Below, one piece after another: positions 28,737-36,418 of a DNA stretch of 64,000 nt. The stretch comes from Pseudomonas sp. RGM2987 (GTDB taxonomy: Bacteria; Pseudomonadota; Gammaproteobacteria; Pseudomonadales; Pseudomonadaceae): positions 1-64,000 of the forward strand of contig NZ_JALJDX010000198.1 of assembly GCF_022952855.1 (NCBI RefSeq), read 5' to 3'. Made by a program: the position numbers and the translations under genes. The notes below the pieces were generated by a model. That model searched no databases. It had not been told where the DNA came from and worked only from the letters and a program-made list of their open reading frames with translations. Position 1 is the first letter of the stretch, and each line of letters begins with the position of its first letter.

Positions 28737-29144
28737 ATGAGCATCAGCTTCGATAAAGCGCTCGGTATCCACGAACAGGCCCTGAGCTTCCGCGCCCAGC
28801 GTGCCGAAGTCCTGGCCAACAACATCGCCAACGCCGATACCCCGAACTACAAGGCCCGGGACCTGGACTTCTCCAAGGTGCTCGCCGAACAGAACGAGAA
28901 GACCAAGAACGGCAGCTTCGCCCTGAACATGACCAACAGCCGTCATATCGAGGCCGAGGGCCTGGGCAACGGCGACGAGTCGCTGATGTATCGCACGCCG
29001 ATGCAACCTTCGATTGACCAGAACACCGTGGACGCTCAACTGGAACAGTCCAACTACGCGGAGAACTCCGTGAACTTCCAGGCCAGCTTCACCCTGCTCA
29101 ACAGCAAATTCAAAGGGCTGGTATCGGCCCTGCGCGGAGAGTAA
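28737..29144 (+). CDS. flgB: Flagellar basal-body rod protein FlgB
   Basis: Proximal rod subunit exported by the flagellar type III system. The 135-residue protein carries the rod/hook N-terminal signature LANNIANADTPNYKARD near residue 25 and the C-terminal amphipathic helix (NFQASFTLLNSKFKGLVSALRG in part). ATG at 28737 has AAAGG upstream and begins MSISFDKALGIHEQAL. First gene of flgBCDE, 44 bases after the sigma-54 promoter; flgC begins 3 bases after its stop. Confidence 0.95.
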   Translation: MSISFDKALGIHEQALSFRAQRAEVLANNIANADTPNYKARDLDFSKVLAEQNEKTKNGSFALNMTNSRHIEAEGLGNGDESLMYRTPMQPSIDQNTVDAQLEQSNYAENSVNFQASFTLLNSKFKGLVSALRGE

Positions 29145-29147
29145 TCC

Positions 29148-29591
29148 ATGTCGATTGCGAGCGTATTCAACATCGCCGGCAGTGCCATGAGTGCCCAGAC
29201 CACTCGCCTGAACACCGTTGCCAGTAACATTGCCAACGCCGAGACCGTTTCGTCGAGCATCGACCAGACCTACCGCGCGCGCCACCCGGTATTTGCCACC
29301 ATGTTCCAGGGCGGCCAGTCCGGCGGCAGCGACTCGCTGTTCCAGGAGCAGGACGCGGCCGGGCAGGGCGTGCAGGTGTTGGGCGTGGTCGAGGACCAGA
29401 GCAACCTCGAGGCGCGTTATGAGCCCAACCATCCGGCCGCGGACGCCAAGGGCTATGTCTACTACCCGAACGTCAACGTGGTCGAAGAAATGGCCGACAT
29501 GATTTCTGCCAGTCGTTCGTTCCAGACCAACGCCGAAATGATGAACACCGCCAAAACCATGATGCAGAAGGTCCTGACCCTCGGTCAGTGA
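29148..29591 (+). CDS. flgC: Flagellar basal-body rod protein FlgC
   Basis: Proximal rod subunit. 147 residues with the rod signature VASNIANAETVSSS near residue 24 and the conserved C-terminal NVVEEMADMISASRSFQTNAE in part, which forms the coiled coil of rod proteins. It starts 3 bases after flgB and carries GGAGAG within the end of flgB as ribosome site. Second gene of the flgBCDE unit. Confidence 0.95.
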   Translation: MSIASVFNIAGSAMSAQTTRLNTVASNIANAETVSSSIDQTYRARHPVFATMFQGGQSGGSDSLFQEQDAAGQGVQVLGVVEDQSNLEARYEPNHPAADAKGYVYYPNVNVVEEMADMISASRSFQTNAEMMNTAKTMMQKVLTLGQ

Positions 29592-29606
29592 TAAGGGGCG
29601 AGTCAT

Positions 29607-30326
29607 ATGAGCGTTACTAACAGCACCGGCGGTTTGAGCCTCAACGAGATTCTGGCCAACTCTTCGGTCAAGACCAACACTCCCTCCGATGCCTTGGGCT
29701 CGTTGACGGGTGCGGCGACCGGCAAGAAGGAACTGGGCAAGGATGCGTTCTTGCAATTGCTGGTCACCCAGCTGAAGAACCAGAACCCGCTGGAACCGCA
29801 GGACAACGGCGAGTTCGTCGCCCAGCTGGCGCAGTTCAGCAGCCTGGAGGGCATCACTACCCTCAACCAGACCGTGAGCGGCATCGCCGGCAACTACAAC
29901 TCCTCGCAGGCCTTGCAGGCCTCGTCGCTGGTCGGGCGTTCGGTCATTGCCCCGGGCGACAAGGCGGTGGTCGATACCTCCAAGAGCCTCAACGGCACGG
30001 TGGTGGTACCGGCCTCGGGCTCCGTCGCGGTCAAGATCACGGACAAGGACGGCAAGACCGTCCGCACCATCGACCTGGGTGCCCAGACGGCCGGCAATTC
30101 AGCCTTCATCTGGGATGGCAAGAATGACGCGGGCACCACTGTGGAGTCAGGCACCTACGGCTTCACGGCCTCGACCACCATCGATGGCAAGCCTACATCG
30201 CTGATCACCAACCTGCCGGCCACGGTCAGCAGCGTGACGATCAGCCAGACGGGCGGTGAGCTGATGCTCAACCTCGCCGGGCTGGGCAGCATCGCCCTGT
30301 CCAAAGTCCAAACTATTGGTATGTAA
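29607..30326 (+). CDS. flgD: Flagellar hook-capping protein FlgD
   Basis: Scaffold cap needed for polymerisation of the hook. 239 residues with the conserved N-terminal segment KDAFLQLLVTQLKNQNPLEP (about residues 45-65) followed by EFVAQLAQFSSLEG, and a C-terminal FlgD Ig-like domain (about 130-190, GNSAFIWDGKNDAGT). ATG at 29607 is preceded by AAGGGGCGAG. It lies between flgC and flgE as expected. Confidence 0.95.
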   Translation: MSVTNSTGGLSLNEILANSSVKTNTPSDALGSLTGAATGKKELGKDAFLQLLVTQLKNQNPLEPQDNGEFVAQLAQFSSLEGITTLNQTVSGIAGNYNSSQALQASSLVGRSVIAPGDKAVVDTSKSLNGTVVVPASGSVAVKITDKDGKTVRTIDLGAQTAGNSAFIWDGKNDAGTTVESGTYGFTASTTIDGKPTSLITNLPATVSSVTISQTGGELMLNLAGLGSIALSKVQTIGM

Positions 30327-30356
30327 GAGCCGACTAACCCGGCAAAGGAGTGGAAC

Positions 30357-31673
30357 ATGTCTTTCAACATCGGCCTTAGCGGTCTCTATGCTGCCAACAA
30401 ACAGCTGGACGTCACCGGCAACAACATCGCCAACGTGGCGACCACCGGTTTCAAATCGTCCCGCGCGGAATTCGAAGATGTCTACTCGGCCACCAAGCTG
30501 GGTTCGGGCAGCAAGACCGTCGGCAACGGCGTGCGCCTGTCCAACGTTTCGCAGCAGTTCGGCCAGGGTGACGTCAACAACACCGGCAACGTGCTGGACA
30601 TGGGCATCCAGGGCCAGGGCTTCTTCGTCCTGAGCAACGACGGTTCCCTGAGCTACACCCGTGCCGGTACATTCAAGACCGACAAGGAAGGCTACATCAC
30701 CAACAGCGATGGCACTTCCAAGTTGCAGGGCTATGGCGTGGATGCGAACGGCAAGATCCAGAACGGGATCCTGACCGACCTGCGCATCGACACCTCCAAC
30801 CTGCCACCGAGCGCCACCAGCCTGGTGTCGTCGACCATCAACCTGAACTCGACGGCGACGGCGATCACGGCGGCGTTCAACCCGGCCGATACCGCTACCT
30901 TCACCAAGCAGTTCACGACGCCGGTCTACGACACCCAGGGGAACCAGCACGCCATGGACCAATACATGGTCAAGACGGGTTCCAACACCTGGAATGTCTA
31001 TACGCTGATTGACGGTCGCAACCTGAACGGCAGCGCGCCGACCACGACGGGTGCGACTGCCCCGATCCCTTCGACCATGACCTTTGATTCGAGCGGCAAG
31101 CTGACCCAGGTCAGCACGCCGCCAGTGCCGCCTGCGACCTTGCCGACCATCAACAACGATCTGGTACTGACTGGCTGGGTTCCCGGCACCGTGACCAACG
31201 GCGTATGGGCCGCCAACGGCGCCACGAGTGCGCCAACCATCACGATCTCAATGGGCAGCACCTCCCAGTTCAACGCCGACACCGCACGTTCGATCCCGAC
31301 CCAGAACGGTTACGCCACCGGCCAGATCACCAACCTGACCATCGACGGTAGCGGTGTACTGCTGGCCAACTTCAGCAACAACCAGACCAAGCCGATCGGC
31401 CAGCTCGCCCTCGCCAGCTTCACCAACGAGCAGGGCCTGCAACCGGTAGGCGGCACCAGCTGGAAAGAGACGTTTGATTCGGGCATCCCGGGCTACGATT
31501 CTCCAACCACCGGTACCCTGGGTTCGATCGTCTCCAACGCCCTGGAAGAGTCCAACGTCAACCTGACCAACGAACTGGTCGAGCTGATCAAGGCGCAAAG
31601 CAACTACCAGGCGAACGCCAAGACCATCTCCACCCAGAGCACCATCATGCAGACCATTATTCAGATGGCTTGA
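30357..31673 (+). CDS. flgE: Flagellar hook protein FlgE
   Basis: Structural subunit of the flexible hook. 438 residues: the N-terminal rod/hook motif GNNIANVATTGFKSSRAEFED near residue 22, a variable surface domain (about 150-330), then the family segment NGYATGQITNLTIDGSGVLLA and the C-terminal NVNLTNELVELIKAQSNYQANAKTIST in part. ATG at 30357 has AAAGGAG 8 bases upstream. A terminator follows directly. In P. putida and P. aeruginosa flgF comes next; here nrdA faces it instead. Confidence 0.95.
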   Translation: MSFNIGLSGLYAANKQLDVTGNNIANVATTGFKSSRAEFEDVYSATKLGSGSKTVGNGVRLSNVSQQFGQGDVNNTGNVLDMGIQGQGFFVLSNDGSLSYTRAGTFKTDKEGYITNSDGTSKLQGYGVDANGKIQNGILTDLRIDTSNLPPSATSLVSSTINLNSTATAITAAFNPADTATFTKQFTTPVYDTQGNQHAMDQYMVKTGSNTWNVYTLIDGRNLNGSAPTTTGATAPIPSTMTFDSSGKLTQVSTPPVPPATLPTINNDLVLTGWVPGTVTNGVWAANGATSAPTITISMGSTSQFNADTARSIPTQNGYATGQITNLTIDGSGVLLANFSNNQTKPIGQLALASFTNEQGLQPVGGTSWKETFDSGIPGYDSPTTGTLGSIVSNALEESNVNLTNELVELIKAQSNYQANAKTISTQSTIMQTIIQMA

Positions 31674-31702
31674 TGTCGACGGTGGTTTGAAGGCTGCACA
31701 AG

Positions 31703-31730
31703 AAGCCCCTCGCAAGAGGGGCTTTCTTTT
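31703..31730 (+). terminator. Terminator after flgE
   Basis: AAGCCCCTC and GAGGGGCTT around GCAA, then TCTTTT. The flagellar transcript ends here, so flgBCDE is a complete transcription unit. Confidence 0.9.
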
Positions 31731-31760
31731 GGGCGAGTGTTTTGTGTTGCCGGTTCCGGC

Positions 31761-31844
31761 CCCATCGCGAGCAGGCTCGCTCCCACCGGGGATTTTCGGC
31801 GCACACAGATCCAGTGTGGGAGCGAGCCTGCTCGCGATGAGGCC
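31761..31844. repeat. REP pair (REPIN), family A
   Basis: CCATCGCGAGCAGGCTCGCTCCCAC and its inverted copy GTGTGGGAGCGAGCCTGCTCGCGATG around about 35 bases. It lies between the facing terminators of flgE and nrdA. It shares the inner spacer GGCG-ACACA-GATC type seen in the pairs at 47063 and 50389. Confidence 0.87.
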
Positions 31845-31877
31845 AGAACAGACGCTCGCTTATCATCAGGCAAAAGA

Positions 31878-31917
31878 AAACCCCCGATAAACCAGTGGCC
31901 TATCGGGGGCTTCTTTC
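31878..31917 (-). terminator. Terminator of nrdA
   Basis: On the minus strand GAAGCCCCCGATA and TATCGGGGG pair around a short loop and run into TTTTCTTTT. No nrdB follows before it, so nrdA is transcribed alone. Confidence 0.88.
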
Positions 31918-31949
31918 AGCAGGCGCCTCTGCGCGCCCGCCCGCTCAGC

Positions 31950-34841
31950 TTATTGGCAAGCTTCGCAATCCGGCTCGTCGATCGCGCAGGCCTTTGGCAC
32001 TGGCGCAGGTCCTGCTGGAGCCGCCAGGACCGAGTCGTCACCGTGGTTGCCGCCGCTGGACACAGCGTTCAGCTTGCCGGTGTTGATGGTCGATTTCTCG
32101 GTGCTGGTGGCGGCCAGGGCACGGAGGTAGTAGGTGGTTTTCAGGCCACGGTACCAGGCCATGCGGTAGGTCACGTCGAGCTTCTTGCCCGAGGCGCCGG
32201 CGATGTACAGGTTCAGCGACTGAGCCTGGTCGATCCACTTCTGGCGACGGCTGGCGGCGTCGACGATCCACTTGGTGTCCACTTCGAAAGCGGTGGCGTA
32301 GAGCGCTTTGAGCTCCTGCGGGATGCGCTCGATCTGCTGCACCGAACCGTCGTAGTACTTCAGGTCGTTGATCATGACCGAGTCCCACAGGCCGCGGGCC
32401 TTGAGGTCGCGGACCAGGTACGGGTTGATCACGGTGAATTCGCCCGACAGGTTCGATTTCACATACAGGTTCTGGTAGGTCGGTTCGATCGACTGCGACA
32501 CGCCGGTGATGTTGGCGATGGTCGCGGTCGGTGCGATGGCCATGATGTTGGAGTTACGGATGCCTTTTTGCACACGGGCACGAACCGGTGCCCAGTCCAG
32601 GGATTCGTTCAGGTCAACGTCGATGTACTTCTCGCCGCGCTGGGCGATCAGGATCTGTTGCGAATCCAGCGGCAGCACGCCCTTGGACCACAGCGAGCCC
32701 TGGAACGTCTCGTAGGCGCCGCGCTCGTCGGCCAGGTCGCAGGAAGCCTGGATCGCGTAGTAGCTGACCGCTTCCATGGACTTGTCGGCGAACTCGACCG
32801 CGGCATCGGAGCCGTACGGGATGTGTTGCAGGTACAGGGCGTCCTGGAAGCCCATGATGCCCAGGCCGACCGGACGGTGCTTGAAGTTGGAGTTCTTCGC
32901 TTGCGGCACCGAGTAGTAGTTGATGTCGATCACGTTGTCGAGCATGCGCACGGCGGTGTTCACGGTGCGTTGCAGCTTGGCGGTGTCCAGCTTGCCGTCG
33001 ACGATGTGGTTCGGCAGGTTGATCGAGCCCAGGTTGCAGACCGCGATCTCGTCCTTGTTGGTGTTCAGGGTGATCTCTGTGCACAGGTTCGAGCTGTGGA
33101 CCACGCCCACGTGCTGCTGCGGGCTGCGCAGGTTGCACGGGTCCTTGAAGGTCAGCCATGGGTGGCCGGTCTCGAACAGCATCGAGAGCATCTTGCGCCA
33201 CAGGTCCTTGGCCTGGACGACCTTGAACAACTTGATCTTGTTGTACTCGGTCAGGGCTTCGTAGTACTCGTAGCGCTCTTCGAAAGCCTTGCCGGTCAAG
33301 TCGTGCAGGTCCGGCACTTCGGATGGCGAGAACAGAGTCCACTTGCCGTCGTCGAAGACACGCTTCATGAACAGGTCGGGGATCCAGTTGGCGGTGTTCA
33401 TGTCGTGGGTACGACGACGGTCATCACCGGTGTTCTTGCGCAGCTCGATGAACTCTTCGATGTCCATGTGCCAGGTTTCCAGGTAGGCACAGACCGCGCC
33501 TTTGCGCTTGCCGCCCTGGTTGACCGCAACGGCGGTGTCGTTGACCACCTTGAGGAACGGCACGACGCCCTGGGATTTGCCGTTGGTGCCCTTGATGTAC
33601 GAGCCCAGCGCGCGAACCGGGGTCCAGTCGTTACCCAGGCCACCTGCAAATTTCGACAGCATGGCGTTGTCGTGGATCGCGCCGTAGATGCCCGACAGGT
33701 CATCCGGAACGGTGGTCAGGTAGCAGCTGGACAGCTGTGGACGCAGGGTACCGGCGTTGAACAGGGTCGGCGTCGAGGCCATGTAGTCGAAGGACGACAA
33801 CAGGTTGTAGAACTCGATGGCATGGTCTTCTTTCTGCTTCTCTTCGATTGCCAGGCCCATGGCCACGCGCATGAAGAAAATCTGCGGCAGTTCGAAGCGG
33901 ATACCGTCCTTGTGGATGAAGTAACGGTCGTACAGGGTTTGCAGGCCCAGGTAGGTGAACTGCTGGTCACGCTCGTGGTTGATCGCCTTGCCGAGTTTTT
34001 CCAGGTCGAAGGAGGCCAGGACCGGGTTCAGCAATTCGAATTCGATACCCTTGGCGACATAGGCCGGCAGGGCCTTGGCATACAGCTCGGCCATCTCGTG
34101 GTGGGTCGCGCTCTCGGCGACTTCCAGGAAACTCAGGCCTTCGGCACGCAGGGTGTCCATCAGCAGGCGGGCGGTGACGAAGGAGTAGTTCGGCTCGCGT
34201 TCCACCAGGGTCCGCGCGGTCATGACCAGGGCGGTGTTGACGTCCTTGAGGGCGACGCCGTCGTAGAGGTTTTTCAGGGTTTCGCGCTGGATCAGCTCGC
34301 CGTCGACTTCTTCCAGGCCTTCGCAGGCCTCGGTGACGATGGTGTTCAGGCGGCCCATGTCCAGCGGTGCCAGGCTGCCGTCGGCGCGGGCGATGCGGAT
34401 CGAAGGGTGAGCCTGGACCGGTGCGTCGGCCGGGGTGCGGGTGGCCCGCTCCTTGGCGCGCGAATCACGGTAGATCACGTAGTCGCGGGCCACTTTCTGC
34501 TCGCCGGCACGCATCAGGGCCAGTTCGACCTGATCCTGGATTTCTTCGATGTGGATGGTGCCGCCCGAAGGCATGCGACGCTTGAAGGTCGCGGTGACCT
34601 GTTCGGTCAGGCGGGCCACGGTGTCATGGATTCGCGACGAGGCGGCGGCTGTGCCACCTTCAACTGCGAGGAACGCTTTGGTGATGGCGACGGTGATCTT
34701 GTCATCGGTGTAGGCAACGACAGTGCCGTTACGCTTGATCACACGCAGTTGGCCTGGCGCGGTGGCGGACAGATCCGGAGTCGAATCGGCGGCCAGCGGC
34801 GCGGTGGCCGGCGGGTTCTCGCGAGTTGTGTCGGTGTGCAT
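31950..34841 (-). CDS. nrdA: Class Ia ribonucleotide reductase large subunit
   Basis: Reduces ribonucleoside diphosphates to deoxyribonucleotides with NrdB. The 963 residues match the large Pseudomonas form with two N-terminal ATP-cone domains (about 30-125 and 135-235). The catalytic core has the redox Cys in SSCYLTT, the Cys-Glu pair in NLCTEI, the radical-relay tyrosines in TTYYLRA, and the C-terminal shuttle cysteines in DCEACQ. ATG at 34841 has TGGAG 8 bases upstream; the longer frame to 35171 is non-coding leader. nrdB is not adjacent, and convergent flgE follows. An NrdR-like box and a DnaA box lie upstream. Confidence 0.97.
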   Translation of the reverse strand: MHTDTTRENPPATAPLAADSTPDLSATAPGQLRVIKRNGTVVAYTDDKITVAITKAFLAVEGGTAAASSRIHDTVARLTEQVTATFKRRMPSGGTIHIEEIQDQVELALMRAGEQKVARDYVIYRDSRAKERATRTPADAPVQAHPSIRIARADGSLAPLDMGRLNTIVTEACEGLEEVDGELIQRETLKNLYDGVALKDVNTALVMTARTLVEREPNYSFVTARLLMDTLRAEGLSFLEVAESATHHEMAELYAKALPAYVAKGIEFELLNPVLASFDLEKLGKAINHERDQQFTYLGLQTLYDRYFIHKDGIRFELPQIFFMRVAMGLAIEEKQKEDHAIEFYNLLSSFDYMASTPTLFNAGTLRPQLSSCYLTTVPDDLSGIYGAIHDNAMLSKFAGGLGNDWTPVRALGSYIKGTNGKSQGVVPFLKVVNDTAVAVNQGGKRKGAVCAYLETWHMDIEEFIELRKNTGDDRRRTHDMNTANWIPDLFMKRVFDDGKWTLFSPSEVPDLHDLTGKAFEERYEYYEALTEYNKIKLFKVVQAKDLWRKMLSMLFETGHPWLTFKDPCNLRSPQQHVGVVHSSNLCTEITLNTNKDEIAVCNLGSINLPNHIVDGKLDTAKLQRTVNTAVRMLDNVIDINYYSVPQAKNSNFKHRPVGLGIMGFQDALYLQHIPYGSDAAVEFADKSMEAVSYYAIQASCDLADERGAYETFQGSLWSKGVLPLDSQQILIAQRGEKYIDVDLNESLDWAPVRARVQKGIRNSNIMAIAPTATIANITGVSQSIEPTYQNLYVKSNLSGEFTVINPYLVRDLKARGLWDSVMINDLKYYDGSVQQIERIPQELKALYATAFEVDTKWIVDAASRRQKWIDQAQSLNLYIAGASGKKLDVTYRMAWYRGLKTTYYLRALAATSTEKSTINTGKLNAVSSGGNHGDDSVLAAPAGPAPVPKACAIDEPDCEACQ

Positions 34842-35196
34842 GGGTGTCTCCACATTCTCTATGTTTATTTGGGCGCCATTACGGTGCCCACCGTTCCGTC
34901 CTGAAGCACTACAACCGACTGGCGCCGGGTATAACAACTTCGGGACAGTAGGAAACAGGCGTCTGGCGCTGCTTCCATCCGAAGTTCTTGGGTCGCGGGC
35001 CTGGGCCCGGACCGGTTTGCCGGGATACCGGCAATGGACTGCAACACCCGTACCGTTCCGGTCGTTTTCGACTTCGAAACAGTTGCCATCCGCAAGGGCG
35101 GTCTGGGCTTTGGGGAAATGCGCTATTTCAGGTGGACAGAAGCAAGAAAAGCGCTTGAATTCCCTGTCCAACTTGTGTTTGGTTTTTTGCCTGAAA

Positions 35197-35212
35197 CCCT
35201 ATATGTAGGGTT
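35197..35212. promoter_or_regulatory. NrdR-box-like palindrome upstream of nrdA
   Basis: ACCCTATATGTAGGGT is a 16-base palindrome matching the NrdR box pattern ACACWATATATWGTGT at about 12 positions, including the central CTATATGTAG. A second half-site (TTGTGT) lies about 30 bases away at 35174-35180, near the three-turn spacing of paired NrdR boxes. It is 356 bases before the nrdA start, so the promoter should lie nearby. Confidence 0.65.
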
Positions 35213-35269
35213 TTTTACGCGGCGGGCTACAAGATAATGCGTTTTGGGGGGGGATTGCAACGTACTACC

Positions 35270-35278
35270 TGTGGATAA
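35270..35278. promoter_or_regulatory. DnaA box upstream of nrdA
   Basis: TGTGGATAA is the exact reverse complement of the consensus DnaA box TTATCCACA. DnaA boxes regulate nrdAB in E. coli; here it lies about 60 bases beyond the NrdR-like site. Confidence 0.6.
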
Positions 35279-35554
35279 GCCTGTGCGTAATTTGTGTGCG
35301 AAACGTGGAACTGCTCTGTAGGCCGCGACCTAGCTGGAGTAGACCTTTTTTCAACGTTTTCGGTGGCTCGAAAACAGCCCTCAGGTTTTTGCGGCGCGGA
35401 CGTTACCACACAAATCCTGGCTGACCGAATGCATTTAACGGCTTGTTTTCTCCGGGGGTGGCGTTTATACAATCGGCCCGTATGCTGGCATGTTTATCCC
35501 CCTTTGATATGACAAAAAGAGGGGCTGTATTCGAATCTCTGGAGCGAGCACTGT

Positions 35555-35649
35555 TGTGGTGAGGGAGCTTGCTCCCGCTGGGCTGCGAAGCGGCCCCGCT
35601 TTTTGCGATTGCTGCGCAATCGAGCGGGAGCAAGCTCCCTCGCCACAGG
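35555..35649. repeat. REP pair (REPIN), family B
   Basis: GTGGTGAGGGAGCTTGCTCCCGC and its inverted copy (GCGGGAGCAAGCTCCCTCGCCAC type) around a GGGCTGCGAAGCGGCCCC arm. It ends 47 bases before the start codon of the response regulator gene, unusually close to a 5' end for this family. Confidence 0.86.
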
Positions 35650-35695
35650 TGAGTGCTGATCCTTCCTTTTATATTCGCAGCAAGTCGAGGCCCCA

Positions 35696-36418
35696 GTGGA
35701 ACAAGAAGCCTGGCAGGTATTGATCGTCGAGGATGACCAGCGTCTGGCCGAGCTGACCCGTGAGTACCTCGAAAGCAACGGGCTGCGCGTCGCCATCGAG
35801 GGCGATGGGGCTGTGGCGGCTGCGCGGATCATTGCCGAGCAGCCGGACCTGGTGATCCTCGACCTGATGCTGCCCGGCGAGGATGGCCTGAGCATCTGCC
35901 GCAAGGTACGCGAGCAGTACGACGGGCCAATCCTGATGCTCACCGCCCGCAGCGACGACACCGACCAGATCCAGGGCCTGGACCTGGGTGCCGATGATTA
36001 CGTCTGCAAGCCGGTCCGCCCGCGTTTGTTGCTGGCGCGGATCCAGGCCTTGTTGCGTCGCAGCGAACCGGAGCCGGCCACGCCGCAGAAACCACGGCGG
36101 CTGGAGTTCGGTCCCCTGGTGGTGGACAACGCCCTGCGCGAAGCCTGGCTGCAAGGCACCGGCATCGAGCTGACCAGCGCCGAATTCGACCTGTTGTGGC
36201 TCTTGGTCGCCAACGCCGGGCGCATCCTGTCCCGGGAAGAAATCTTCACGGCCCTGCGCGGCATCGGGTATGACGGCCAGGACCGGTCCATCGACGTGCG
36301 CATCTCGCGCATCCGCCCCAAGATCGGCGACGACCCTGAGCATCCCCGGCTGATCAAGACCATCCGCAGCAAAGGCTACCTGTTCGTTCCCGAAGCCTGC
36401 GTAGACTCGGCGCCGTGA
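35696..36418 (+). CDS. rstA: OmpR-family response regulator, RstA-like
   Basis: 240-residue two-component regulator. The receiver domain (about 1-120) has VEDDQRLAEL, the phospho-acceptor Asp in ILDLMLPGEDG (about 55), Thr in LTARSDD and Lys in CKPVRP. The winged-helix DNA-binding domain (about 135-235) ends in DVRISRIRPKIGDD and TIRSKGYLF. The start is a GTG at 35696 with a weak ribosome site (CGAGG). It overlaps the kinase gene by 4 bases (GTGA). The pair beside nrdA matches the P. aeruginosa order nrdA-PA1157-PA1158. The signal is unknown; the RstA name is by resemblance. Confidence 0.88.
   Translation: MEQEAWQVLIVEDDQRLAELTREYLESNGLRVAIEGDGAVAAARIIAEQPDLVILDLMLPGEDGLSICRKVREQYDGPILMLTARSDDTDQIQGLDLGADDYVCKPVRPRLLLARIQALLRRSEPEPATPQKPRRLEFGPLVVDNALREAWLQGTGIELTSAEFDLLWLLVANAGRILSREEIFTALRGIGYDGQDRSIDVRISRIRPKIGDDPEHPRLIKTIRSKGYLFVPEACVDSAP

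Larger units (their letters stand above)
34842..35695. other. Long nrdA/rstA divergent regulatory region
   Basis: About 850 bases without a supported gene. On the nrdA side the leader is about 350 bases long and contains an NrdR-like palindrome and a DnaA box. The middle (35280-35520) is AT-richer and probably holds promoters for both directions. A family B REP pair lies just before the rstA-like gene. No RNA gene could be recognised. Confidence 0.6.

Noticed and set aside
31737-34904. 1055-codon open frame on the plus strand opposite nrdA
   Set aside because: It is the antisense shadow of nrdA, typical of GC-rich DNA. Its translation has no recognisable domain, and the minus-strand frame has all class Ia motifs.
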